Below are positions 22,601 to 34,392 of a stretch of DNA of 64,000 nucleotides, piece by piece. The translations under genes and the position numbers were made by a program. The stretch comes from Vitis vinifera. Its lineage: Eukaryota > Streptophyta > Magnoliopsida > Vitales > Vitaceae. The stretch lies in assembly GCF_030704535.1 (NCBI RefSeq), contig NC_081822.1, positions 32,905,501 through 32,969,500 of the forward strand, read 5' to 3'. Numbering within the stretch: position 1 is the stretch's first letter; every line of letters starts with the position of its first letter. The notes under the pieces are model-generated. The model was given only the letters and a program-made list of their open reading frames with translations, ran no database searches and was not told the DNA's origin.

Positions 22601-25600
22601 TTAGACCATTATTATTTTGGTGACTCATCCTTAAGCTTCTAATTTGTAGAGAAAACAAAAGAGGGTTAGATCACTTCGATTTTCTATTCCTGTACATGAA
22701 CCCATAAGTTTTGAAAGAGCAATTCAAAACAAATTAATGATACAAAGATGTTATGGATGGGGAAATAAAAGTAATAAGGAAGAATGACATATGAGAACTA
22801 GAATCTCTTCCAAAAGGAAAAGAGGTAATTAGAGTAAGACGAACATACAAGACAAAGAAGGATGTGAAAGGAGAAATAGAGATATACAAATCAAGGTTGA
22901 CGACTAAGGGTTACATGCAACAATAAGGTAACCATTATGTGAATACAAAATCAACAATTGCATCATAAAAAAAATCATGTTTTTCATGATTGAAGCAAGT
23001 ACATTGATATAAGAAATCATTTTATTACAAAGTGCATTATGAAGAAGAAAATGCAATTAAAATTTGCAAAATCTCAAGATCAAATTGCAGATATTTTTAT
23101 CAAGCTCCTAAGTTTGAATATTTAAGATGGTTAAGGATGTTACTTGGAGTTGCAAATCAAGTTTATAAGAGGGTATGTTAGAAAGTTCAACTTTATTTAG
23201 AAAAATTCTAAAAATTAGAATTAGATTTAGTCATTAAAAGTAAAAGAAAAAAAAAATTATTTTGAGTGGTTGCTTTATTTTCTATATTTGAGTAGTTAAG
23301 TCCCAAAAGGTTTTTATATTTTATGATTGAAAGTTTTCGATTTTATTATCTATAAATAAGAGACGTGATATTTTAATAAGAGTGATAGGAGGTAATAAAT
23401 TTTTAATTCTGCCCAATTGTATGTTCCTTTATTTAATTATTTATACTTCTCTTTCAACCCTATAATTCCAACAAAGACAGCACCAAAAAAAAAAAAAAAA
23501 GTAAAATATACCAAATGTGCACATAATTACCTGAAGAATCAATGTGCCCCATTCAACAGAACCCATTTGCTCCTGCAATCTCTCCTTGATAGGATTCAGT
23601 CTTTCAACCAACATATTGCAGCAGAGTCTAATAGCTTCACAGCTGCACTCTGATGTAGTGCTTCCAGCAGTCAACCCCCCCTGTATTAAACTTAAGGTAT
23701 CTGATTGTATGACCCTTACTTTCTCCAAGAAGTCTCCCATTCCATCACATCCAATTGAAATGAGAGCAAATGCAGTCATCTGTTTCACCTTTGTCCACAG
23801 CCCCTGCCCCAACTCAATCCCTCCAACTTCGACAGCAACAGATCCATCGCTAAGAATGCTTACTTTCCCTGGAGTTGCTTTTAATGAAACTTCATGCACA
23901 ATTGGTACTCGAGAAATACCCCTTTTCTGCCATTTATTGCACATATTAAACTGCTTTATCATATCGGTCCTTTCTTTAAAGCTTGAAGACGTAGCCAACT
24001 TATCCCAGATTAAAGGTAAAGTGTACTCCACATGTTCACCAGCACAGCCCTCAAAGAAAAAATTGAGGCTGTTGAAAGTGTGGAGGTTTCTGCTTCTCAC
24101 AGAGTCCACATCCATGGAAAGAGTAGATGCAACATGTTCAATTACAGCTTCGGATATAAATGTAGCTTGTACCTCTCCAGGAGCACGCATTGCTGATTTA
24201 GACAAATGGTTTGTTTTGCATACCTTTATATCAAAAGAAAAAGCACCCCAATCATATTTTTTAAGGGCACCAACCATGAGCATGGGCATAATTGGGCTTA
24301 TATCTACACCTATTCCTGCGTTGATTAATATATCAACGTGTAAGGCAGTAATCTTCCCATTCGATTTGAACCCTACACTGTAGGTTACTTTCATTGGATG
24401 TCTTCCTCCTGCTATTTTCATGTCAGTTTTGCGATTCATATATATCCGGACAGGGCGTTGTAATTTGTATGCTGCAAGTGCACATGCTGTAGCTACCTGA
24501 GGCATTATAGATTGAGTGCTTTCACTTAGAAGCCATTGTTAAGGGAAAGGAACAGTACAAAAGATAGGCCATCAGAGGAAACAGAATCAGATAAAGAAGA
24601 ACTATGTGTGCATTTGTGTGTGTGTGTTTTCCTCGTATTTTCCTTTAAATGGCGGTCCTCTTATGGCCATATGGACACAAACACACAAAGTAACCATCAA
24701 TTATATACTCACAGCAATTGCTTTCATGGACTTTCCACCAAAACCACCTCCAACCCTTCTTGTGATCACACGTACATTGTGTTCAGGAATACCAAGACAT
24801 CTCGAAATTGTAGTATGTGCATTTTCAGGGCACTGTATTGAACTGTAAACCACAATGCAGTTGTCTTCATCCGGAATTGCAAGGGCAGTTTGTGTCTCCA
24901 TATAGAAATAATACTGTGACCCAAGTCTGATCTGGATGTGACAATTCAGAAAGCATTTATCATAAAACCAAAACAGGAAAGAAAAACATTAATAGGAATA
25001 GAAAAAAAATTGTATAACAAGTAAATGAGAAGTACCTCAGCAGAAAGAATCTTGTGATCAGCTTTAGCCATTCCTCTAGAGAAATCACCAACCTGTTTTG
25101 GGCTAATGAAGGAAGGAACCTCAAAAAAGCTGGATCTCCTAACAGCCTCTTCTACCGATAAAATGGGTGGTTCCAGATTTTCCATGTCATAATCAACCAC
25201 TGCAAGGTTTGCGGCCATATTTGCATGTTTCTGTGTGTCTGCAACCTATAAACATATATGACCAGTGACTGAATTGGGCATCTCAGTTCATAAACTAACC
25301 AAATGTGTTTGTATGCTATGCCCATTAAAAGAAAATTTATAATAAACCCAACAGAAAGCAAAATATACATATATATATATATTGGTGGACAAGAAAGCCA
25401 GAATCATGGAATTACCACAAAAGCAATATACTCTCCAGCACATCGGGTAAAATCATCTGCAAATAAAGGTTCAGTACCAAATATAGTCTTACAGCCTATG
25501 TTCTCCCCTGGTATATCTTTAAATGAAATAAGCGCACTGACTCCATCTGCCACTGATTTGGGGTTAAGTTTGATACCCTTTACTCGAGCCAAAGGCTTTG

Positions 25601-28600
25601 TACTATAAATGAAAGCCCCATGTAGGCAATTTGTTGGAGAAGGAATGTCATCCACATAAACGGCCTCACCTACGAAATCGTTTAACTCATGTGAGTTGTC
25701 TAGAAAAAGAAAGAGGGAGAGAAAGAAAGAAAGAAAGAAAGAAGGAAAAGAAAAGAAAAGAAAAAATAAAAAAGAAGGAAAAATCAAGGCTCCTTCCGAA
25801 GCTTGAAAAGTTTCGGGAGAAAGTAGGAAGAAAAGAAAATATAAAGAAAGAAAAAATGAAGAGAAAAAAAAAAGGATGGGTTTAAATTGGATAATTTTTT
25901 TCCTTCTCTTTTATATAAAGAATGAAGAATTTGAAAATGTATAAATTTTAATTAGACTTGATATTTATTCATACTTTGCACAATAAACCAAACAAGAAAA
26001 ATTAGATACCTTCCTATTTCTTTCCTTTTCCTAGAACTTTCCATACTCCAAATGGTGCTAAAGATATATGTGACCATTGATAGTCATTATCATGGATTAT
26101 ATAGTAACATATGGCCTTATTGAGCTACAAATGCCCTGCCATAATGGTAATTGGTGAATAAAATAGAGTAAGTGAGATAAATTGAATCCAACATGGTTGT
26201 AACATGACAAAAACAACAAACAAAAAGTCAAAGAAAAATCATTCAATATGCAGGGAAGAAAGTATCGATTTTTTGAATATGAAGTTTTTGATGGCAATAA
26301 ATTCCCTCAAAAAAGAAACGTCACACAGCATAATATAACCAATATATAAACTTGATCATAGAAATGAACAGAAAATTAAATTTAAGAACATAGCCAAATA
26401 TTTACTATTTGAAAATTAAATTGCTCTAAAGTTCTAGGCCATCAATAAAATCAATTATCTTTAACTAGTGTCATGTCTCCTATTATTAGCCCCTTGACTC
26501 AGGTGACACAATGCCGAGGGTTTCATGGGTAGGCACCTTGCACTAGTGAGGGCCTTAGGACAATGAGGCAAATTGAAGCCAAGGTTGAATGCATCATATG
26601 CATGGGCTTGATGGTACAACACATGAGCTGACACAGCAGGTGTCGCAAGGTAGGTACTGCATGCAACACAACAAGTATCGCACCTGACATAGCAGGTGCC
26701 ACACGCAACATAGCAGGTGCCACACGCTACACAGGCCACTGCCACATGCGATGCAATAGGGTGTCACACGCGATGCAGCAGTTGTAGCCCATGGCTTAGC
26801 ACACCATGCAGTTGGGGGAACAACCTGACTCGGGTAAAATTCAAATTCCTTTGAAAGAGGGACTTTCAAAAGGGAGTCTCAAAGTGGAATTGTGATTTTT
26901 TGGATTTTCATGAATTGATGAAAAATCATTATGCCTCCTCAAGACCCTTGATGTCTTGTATAGGCACTTTGGGAATGGCCTAAAGGGTGGGTGCATGATT
27001 TAAGGAAGCCAACGTGGCTTAAGCTTGGCCATACAAAGGGGACATGATGCAAAGCCTAGAGCCTAGGATATGGACAAAATTTAGGTCAGCCTTGCAAGAA
27101 CCCACATATGGGTTCAACACCATGTGGTGATGTGCAACCTGTGGCCACAATGGCATAGGGGTGCAATGCTACCACCCTTCTTGACGGCTGCACAAGAATG
27201 TAATGCCTTGTGCAATGCTTGGCACAAGGGTACAGTGCCTAGTGAGTGGAGATGACTTGTCATGGCTCATTGTTGCATTGAAGTGGGAATTGGGCATAGC
27301 AGGGTGCTTTTGCAACAACAAAAGGCCGACTCGGACATGATGGTGCATGGTTGACGTGAGGTAAGAGTAAGGGACATGACATGGGTGTGGCATGCTGACT
27401 CTAGTGGCTTGTAAGATGCGGCAGGGCCTTGCAAGGGCCAGTCCCATGGGCGCCTAAGACATGGGCAACAACCCCAATGTTTTAGGGGCATAAGGAGACA
27501 ACCTGATGCATGGACATCACATGGTGGGCTAACGCACACAGATGCAATCAGATGGACTGAACATGCATTGACGGGCTAGCATGCATTGGTGGGCAGACTT
27601 GAGCACATGGACCACATTGATGTGGGCTGACACGCAACTTGTTGGGCTGGACATGGCTTAAGGGCTGATTCCATCATAGGGTGGGTTTGATTGGTTTCAT
27701 GGGTGGTTACTTGGCACCTTTTAGGAAGAGAAGGCATCAGAAGCCTTGTTGCAAATTTGTGTATGTGACACCTACCATATCCATGAAACCAACAATCGAA
27801 TGGTACTCGTAAGTGTAAACTAAAAATTACATAGAAAATTAACTCATGAGTATCATAATATAAAACCAAGTTAGTGTAACAAACCAGAAGCTTGGATGGC
27901 AGCCCCAGACTTTGCAATTGGCTCACCAACAGGATGATACTGTCTATTCAATTCCACTTCCTGCTTTGCAGAAGACAGCAAGGTTGAGATTTTACCATGA
28001 TCTAACTGCTTTGCAGGAGACAGCAAAGTACTATATCCATCCACACAACCATCAGGAGATTTAGCATTGGCCTCAACCAAATGGCTAAAGAACTCGAAAA
28101 GAAAACTGACAGCCAAGCTTGACCTATAAGCTGGACTTGAAGTGCCATCATCGGGTACCACAATGCCTTTTAGTAATTTAACAGCTTCACAAAGGACACC
28201 AACACTTAGCACTTTTCCAGTTAAAAATTCTTCAACTTTTGTAGCTCTTATTGGATGTTTTGTCCCATAACCACCAAAAGCAAACCGGCAGTTACTTACA
28301 ATAATTCCATTAGAAGTTGTACAGCGAGAAACTTTAGCCATTAAAGCAGCATTTAAATAGGGCAATGCATTTCCTAACGGTCGCGGTGCAGCTCGATAAG
28401 TTTCAAACAGTAACTTCATCTTGGTCCCTGAAGAAATGCCCATAATCCGATCCCGATCTGGGATTTTGACACCTACAAGTATACTTTTCGAATCTAACTC
28501 TGGCCTTCTCAAGAACTCCTCCAATGTAAGCTCTTCGCTTTTGAGACTATTCATTATATTTACGGTTGAACCTACTGCAAGAAGTACTGTAGCAATGTCA

Positions 28601-30771
28601 GAGGGGAAATGATTCCTTTGTGCCATCACCAGATTTCCACCTAAACTAGCTGAGTTCCGGATGAACCCTGAAGCAACTTTTTCCATATGGTCAGCAATAT
28701 TTTTATAGACCATGTCTCCTTCTGAGTAAAATCCACTTTGGTTGTATTCCCTTAGAGCTTCAATAGCTTTAGAGATTGTTACTGTTGCTCCAATGCTTAT
28801 CCCGGTATTATCCCTTCTTATCATTGAGAATTCAGGGATATGTCTTAGATCAATATATTTGTCATAACTTTCTACTTCCTTATAATAACCCATACCAGTG
28901 TTACCAACAACTACTTTAACCCGACTCCCATTTCCATCCTCAACAAAACCCAGTAATCTTTGAAGTTCCTCAATGCTAACAGGACTATACCAGGAATATC
29001 TTCTAGAGTCTAAAAGCAGTGTAGACCTAGTTTCATTTTTCAAGAATTCAGGAAATGTACAAATCTCATCACTATGGTTATACAAGGGTAAGCTGCTTAG
29101 TTTCACTTCTTTACTATCCCCCTTTCTCCAAAAGGAATTAAACCCCAAATCCTCCATATCAACATCTGCTGAAAAACTTTTACAGGCATCAGCAATGGGC
29201 CGGTACCCAGTACAGCGGCAGAGATTTCCTGCAATAGCCCTTTCCGCTTCAGAAACTTTCAGCTTGGAGAATCCCAGAGGGGGCTCTGGCCGGGGGGTTT
29301 TCTCAGCATTGACAAGAGCCGAGAAGAGTGACATGCACATTCCAGGAGTACAAAAGCCACACTGAGAAGCATGGAATCCAGAGAACCTTTCATGAATTGG
29401 GTGGAACCCATCTTTCGAGTTCCCAAGACCTTCAGTTGTTGTAATTGAACATCCATTTACACTACAAAGCAGGGTAAGACATGAACTCACCGTACAATCA
29501 TCCAACTGGTCAAGTATAGGGTTATACTTGGACAGTAGAACAACACAAGCACCACAACCACCTGAAACAATGAAGTTGGCAAACATATCAATATATCAGC
29601 TACCTGATTTTTGAGGTTTTGATAGGCTAGACAAAATCATAATCTTCAATGGCTAAACTATATTAGGAACCAATTGAATAAAGGGACTATTATTTAATAA
29701 TTGAACCACATAATCATCAGCATAGCCATTAGTCAAATAGTTAAATTTTCAGTCTTATGTTTCATGCTGTTCATCCTCCCAAAAAATAAAGGGAAAGCTC
29801 AGACACATTAGCCAAATAGTTAAATTATGATTGATTTCGTGGACATTATTATTTTTTGCTGGGTCCTAAACAGGGGAAAGACAGCTTAAATTTTTTTAAT
29901 TTGTTCACATTTCCATTATTCTCAGCAACCAAACACAGAAACAATTATTAAATCAAACAAGCCTACTGCACTACAAGAACAATGAACCCCATTACCCCCA
30001 TCGATTTAAATATAGGTAGGAACCAAAAAATAAAATCCGACAACAAAATACAGAAAAATGGAATCACAGGACAATACAATTAGCAACAAGCAAAAAAGAG
30101 AACAAGGAAACAAAATTAGACATGCAGAAGAAGAAAATACATTATCATTGAAGAAAAGGAAACCTGGATTGGGAATCCAATAACCAAAGGAAAGACAGAG
30201 TGATATGACAGAGTGATATAGAAAATAACGAAAATTTAAAAGGAGCATTAAAGAGAACATGATGGAGAAAAACCCAACATGAAGGAAAAAGGAATATCCA
30301 ACTTTATCCGTCAAAGAAAAAAGGAGCTCAGATTGGGCATGCAAGAAGTACAGAGAAACAGAGGTTCATACGATTACAGGCATGTGTGTATAAATATATA
30401 CAAAAACATGGACAACAAAATTAAAAGCAGAAGATGATAAAGGAAAGTCAACACACAGAGAAGAAAAACCCGTATACCCATCAAAGAAAAAGAAAACCCA
30501 AATTGGGAAACCAACAAGCAGAGAGAAAGAGAGAAGCATATGACCAAAGCAAACATATATATGTACACTGAATTAAGTACAAAAAAACGTGAGTACAGAG
30601 GAGAAGAAGAGAGATACCTTCACCGCAGCTGAGCTTGGGACCTTTGAAAGGAGTGTGAGAACGCAAGAATTCAAGCACAGTAGTGGAAGGGTGGATGGTG
30701 GAGACCTCAAACCTCTTGCCATTAACAGCAAAAACCAGACTGTTGTTTACGGTTGATTCAGACTGCTCCAT
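19627..30771 (-). CDS. Aldehyde oxidase (molybdo-flavoenzyme), ten exons, apparently intact
   Basis: Exons, in order of transcription: 30771-30618, 29561-27885, 25669-25416, 25245-25036, 24931-24713, 24496-23531, 21988-21893, 21742-21644, 21408-21219, 19838-19627. All phases agree and give 1358 residues, the usual plant AO length. The first 2Fe-2S cluster uses C49, C54, C57 and C79 and the second C119, C122, C166 and C168. An FAD domain follows (NTGMGYYK and GGNLVMA segments), then the molybdenum-cofactor domain from GEAVYVDDIPSP, with RVGGGFGGK, AMRAPGE, GGIELGQG and the catalytic glutamate in GEPP (about E1292). Plant AOs oxidise aldehydes such as abscisic aldehyde or indole-3-acetaldehyde in the cytosol and need sulfurated MoCo. 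The substrate of this one cannot be told from sequence. The lack of XDH-type NAD-site features and the QASGEAVYVDD segment favour AO over xanthine dehydrogenase. The start could also be 30792. Intron 7 appears to use a GC donor. Confidence 0.92.
22807..23473 (+). mobile_element. Internally deleted copia retrotransposon remnant with 3' LTR, inside AO intron 6
   Basis: In antisense orientation to the host gene. About 22810-22940 reads as the start of copia reverse transcriptase (an EIEIYKSRL-TKGYMQQ-like segment). It then jumps directly to the end of RNase H at about 22990-23130 (IDIRNHF, KSQDQIADIF, LGVANQV). A purine tract aagagggta precedes an LTR-like block at 23176-23473 that begins tgttag and ends ccaaca (298 bp). 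The 5' LTR was not found, so the copy is 5'-truncated or decayed. The splice sites of the intron remain intact. Confidence 0.7.
25690..25880. repeat. GAAA/purine microsatellite at the 3' end of AO intron 2
   Basis: A tract of repeated gaaa followed by more A/G-only sequence. Read on the transcribed strand it is a long (TTTC)n pyrimidine run ending about 30 bases before the exon 3 acceptor, with an additional AG directly at its end (25701-25700). Confidence 0.85.
26460..27760. repeat. GC-richer repetitive block inside AO intron 2
   Basis: This block is markedly richer in G and C than the rest of the intron. It includes about six imperfect copies of a 21-23-bp unit, acatagcaggtgccacacgc and variants, at about 26629-26790. 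The remainder has repeated 'gcatg/catgg/tgggc' words. Several frames are open on the minus strand but give only cysteine-rich low-complexity translations. It probably derives from an inserted transposable element that I cannot classify. Confidence 0.5.
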
Positions 30772-30867
30772 TTCTCCACTGCAAGTCTGCAACTCAACTC
30801 ACAGTCAAGATTATGTACAGGTATTATTCTATCCTGTATTTGGGGACGGAGGAAACTCATTCACAAT

Positions 30868-30887
30868 TATATAATTTCCGACGTGTC
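30868..30887 (-). promoter_or_regulatory. Putative AO core promoter: TATA box and ACGT element
   Basis: On the minus strand a TATATAA-like box (30868-30875) lies about 100 bp upstream of the ATG at 30771. Immediately further upstream (30881-30887) is ACGTGTC, an exact match to the ABA-response element consensus ACGTGKC, preceded by CCG so that CCGACGTGTC also contains a CCGAC core. Placement next to the TATA box is suggestive of ABA or dehydration control, which would suit an aldehyde oxidase. A single site can occur by chance. Confidence 0.4.
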
Positions 30888-30899
30888 CTTTTTTGACGC

Positions 30900-33585
30900 A
30901 ACACTCAACCAGACAAACAGAACAAAGAAATCAATCTCTGTACGCCATTGGCCGGCTTTGGTCTCTTACATAAAAATGTATCTTTAAATATTTTGTCCAT
31001 ACCCTATAGGAATTTTGTAAGAATTAATTAGTAGATATTCCTCGTGAATCTAATAGTTTTTATATTTTTATTTAAAAAATAATATATTTTTATTATATGA
31101 AGCATTTATACGTAGATTTTAAAAGAATAAATTGTTTTATAAAAAAAAAAAAGAATAAAGATATTTTTATCAAAATAAAACCAAAAAATGATGAAATGTT
31201 ACATTTCTAAAATTGAATTTTTAATGATCATCTTAATCCAATAATAAAATTAATATATTTTTCAAGTATAAACTATTAACTTAAAATAATTTTTTAGTGC
31301 ATGTTTGGATGCATTTTATATTTTTATTTTTAAATAAAAAATTTTGTATATAATTTTTTATAACTTCTTTGGATATATTCCTTATTTTTTTTTATAGAAT
31401 ATCAAAATTCTTAGATAAAATAGGTACATACCTTGTGTATTTAAAAGAGCTTTTTAAAATTTTTAAAAACAAAATATTGTAAGTTGCTCAAAATTTGTAA
31501 TTTTGAGAAGAATTTTTGAGAAGGTTAGGATAATTTTTTTAAGAAGAGCTAGTTTTTATTAAGATAATTTTTTTAGTTAGTTTTTATACAAAGTGTTTCT
31601 ATTTTTTAAAATAAAAAATAAAATGTCTATTCCGCCTTAGTTTTAAAATTATGATAATTATAATAATGTTTTTTTCCTTATTATTTCAAATTCAATGTGC
31701 ATGAGAGCAAAAGAAAAAGTGATCATGAAAAAGTAAGGACAAGTGCTGATGAACTTGTAGAATCCTTTCAAATGTATTAAATGTTCCCGTTTGATACTCA
31801 AAAGCGGGAGTTGTCTTTAAAGATTCAAAGCCTAAATATAAATTCATCATTAAAATGATTATCTTGTATTTGTTGCTTCTATTAAATCTGATAAAAATCC
31901 TTTGAATGATAGTCATATTGATGACGATGGAAAATGTTAATCAAAAGTTGAAATATAAAATATGTGTCTTTTTTTGTTTTTTTATATTATTTATTTTACA
32001 AAAAAATGATTAAAAAAATTAACCATCTAATTAAAAAAAACTAAAAACTATCCATAAAATATGTTATAAAATAATACTAATACATATAGTATTTAATATA
32101 AACCAAATATTTTTGTAGATTGAATAAACTAATATAAATTTTTAGTTAAACATTTTAAATATTTTCATCATGATTCTTATTAATAAAAAAATTACTTACT
32201 AAATTTTAAACATTGAATAATTTTCAAATTATATTAAATATGAGAGAAATTTCATATTTTTTTAATAGTCAAGGAGAATATTTTATTTTGAGTTATTATT
32301 TTAGTTTCTATATTTTAATAGTTAAGTCCTAGAATGTTTCTAAATTTAATTATTACAAGTTTCTATTTTGTTAAGTGTGAATGTCTTTAAATACGAGATT
32401 ATGTAATATTTGACAAGAAGAGAGAAAGAGAGTGGTGAAAGACAATAATATTTTAATACTCTCAAATTTTTATCTTCTTTTACAATTGCTTGTGTTTCTC
32501 TTTCAACCATATAAGTTCAACAATCTCCATGTCACAATGTACTACTTTCAATTTCTCTTTAATGCTTATGTACTTTCAATTCATATCCTATCTACATTTG
32601 TTACTTCTTATTTTCTTACCTAGCTATTTTTTATTTATTGTTTGATAATGTTGCAAATGCTTAGGGTTGGATCCTTTGATTTGTTACATTTGTTAAAACA
32701 TCAAATTCTTAGGCCTTGTTTCCCCTATGATTTGCTATGGATTCTATGATGTTTATCATGTGGGTGTTCATGATAATCAACTACTTGCTTTGTGTTTAGT
32801 TCTAGTTTAAAAGCCATCTCTTGGTACTATAAGAGGTAACCTTTATTTAATATATCAACAATAAAATCCAAGTGCAAAACATTAATAGTGCTAGTTATGA
32901 AGAATACATGGTTACTAATGAATGATCACGGAACCCTCTTAATTACCATAAGTTTGAAATTTTATTAAATACATCCCTTATTTTAAATTAATATGGAGGT
33001 GAGTGAAAATAATAAATAAAATATTTAAAAAAATTTCAAACTATTAGTGACTAGTTAGTGTTTGCTTTTTAGTTAAATAGAAAAAATCAAAATATTTTTT
33101 TTTATTCAACTAAAAATAACCTATTAATATCAATCAATATAATTAAACTGAACCTATTGATAATAAACTTGCTTTAAATATTAATATGCTACTTTTAGTT
33201 AAATAGGAAAAATCAAATATTTTTTTTTTCTATTTAATCGAAAAACAAATACCACCTAGATGTATTCAACCTAAACCTTACAAAAAGTAAATGAAATTAA
33301 CTTTTAAAGTTTCAGCATTGTTTGACCTTGTTTTTAACTTTCCTTCTATTGACATGTTTGTATAGATTTTTTTTTTTTTCAAATTACTTATTGTTGTAGC
33401 ATGTCTTAAAATATTTTCTGAAAATTTTTTTATTGTATTTTTATGGCTTACTTTATTTAATTTGTGGTTTCATTTTTTAGTTCCTTTTATGATTTATTAA
33501 TTAAGTAGTTATAATTGTAATAGTATTGGGAACTACCTTTTCTGTAATTACTTGTTGGAGCATATAGATATTCCCTTACAAAATG
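30900..33585. other. AT-rich intergenic stretch with an LTR-like fragment
   Basis: No gene recognised. About 32277-32522 resembles the copia LTR of AO intron 6. It shares ttattttgag, then ctatattt(t/g)a(a/g)tagttaagtcc, and the ending ctttcaacc-tata-g/attc-caaca. The rest is A/T-rich with no features I can support. Confidence 0.45.
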
Positions 33586-33599
33586 TTTCTCAATAATCC

Positions 33600-34390
33600 T
33601 TCTTAGTATATTTAAATATCAAAATATCCTTAAATGTTTGCAAAACCACATACCTTCGGGCAAAACTAGCTGAAAAATAGAAAACCAACTCACTGTCTCT
33701 GACACAAGAAATCATTTCAGTATCAACTGTGGGGCACAGAGAGACCAAAACGAAAAAGATATACCCAAACCTAGTGGCCATGCATTCCCTTATCCACAGA
33801 TTTCACTTCAACCGTCATCTCTTTCCCTCAAGACCCAAAAAAAATACTCATTTTACTCATGGCCTGCACCATTGACTACCAATTTCTCAAGTACTATTAT
33901 TATTGTAATTTGCAAATACATTTCCGTGTATTTACATGACATCATTTCATTGTGATATGCTTTTCTTCTGCCTCTCACACGGAGTTGATTTTGCAGGTGT
34001 TTCCGTTTTGTCTGCAGCGCTGAAACTTCCTCCTCCTTCTGCAATTTTTTCCCGAGGCGACTTCGCGTGGAGTCTTCATCTGTTTCTCTTCTCGTTCTCC
34101 TGTGTCTATCCTAAATGTATCTCTCTAAAGCACTTTCTTCAGTTGCTGTGAAGGTACATATGTCTATTTCTTAAACGACCCTTCGCCAGAGTCTACTGGT
34201 CGATCAACTCAATTGAAGCTTGGTTTGGATTCCTTGGGCATATGAAATCCTGTAAGTTTTCACTCTCATGAGGTCTTTAGGTGGGTTTCATTCATGATTA
34301 TGTTGTACTATTTTACCAATAACTTTTAGAAAAGACTTCATAATTTGTTTTGAGATTTCTGTTTGAGTTGTGAATTAAGTTGAAGTCAAC
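33600..34390. repeat. Duplicated fragment of the NLR upstream region (copy C)
   Basis: 33650-33800 resembles 58480-58580 and 35960-36060 (words gagacc-aaac, aaaagatat-cccaaa, ccatgcattccctta). 33935-34260 then resembles the leader at 58785-58990, including cacacggagttgatttt, ccgaggcgacttcgcgtgg and ttcttaaacgaccctt. It therefore matches the order found upstream of the CC-NB-ARC gene, but no gene follows it here. Confidence 0.65.
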
Positions 34391-34392
34391 AG

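Noticed and set aside
23544..24383. Long plus-strand open frame of 279 codons
   Set aside because: It is antisense to AO exon 6, which carries conserved molybdenum-domain motifs on the minus strand; the plus frame has none.
25631..25885. Lys/Glu-rich open frame
   Set aside because: Translation of a GAAA microsatellite in an intron.
26461..26869. Cysteine-rich small peptides on the minus strand
   Set aside because: The cysteines come from a 21-23-bp tandem repeat read in several frames inside an AO intron; no signal peptide or fixed cysteine pattern.
33590..33781. Three related short minus-strand frames (also at 35793-36041 and 58335-58619)
   Set aside because: They resemble each other only because the DNA is duplicated; they lack conserved length, start or motif.
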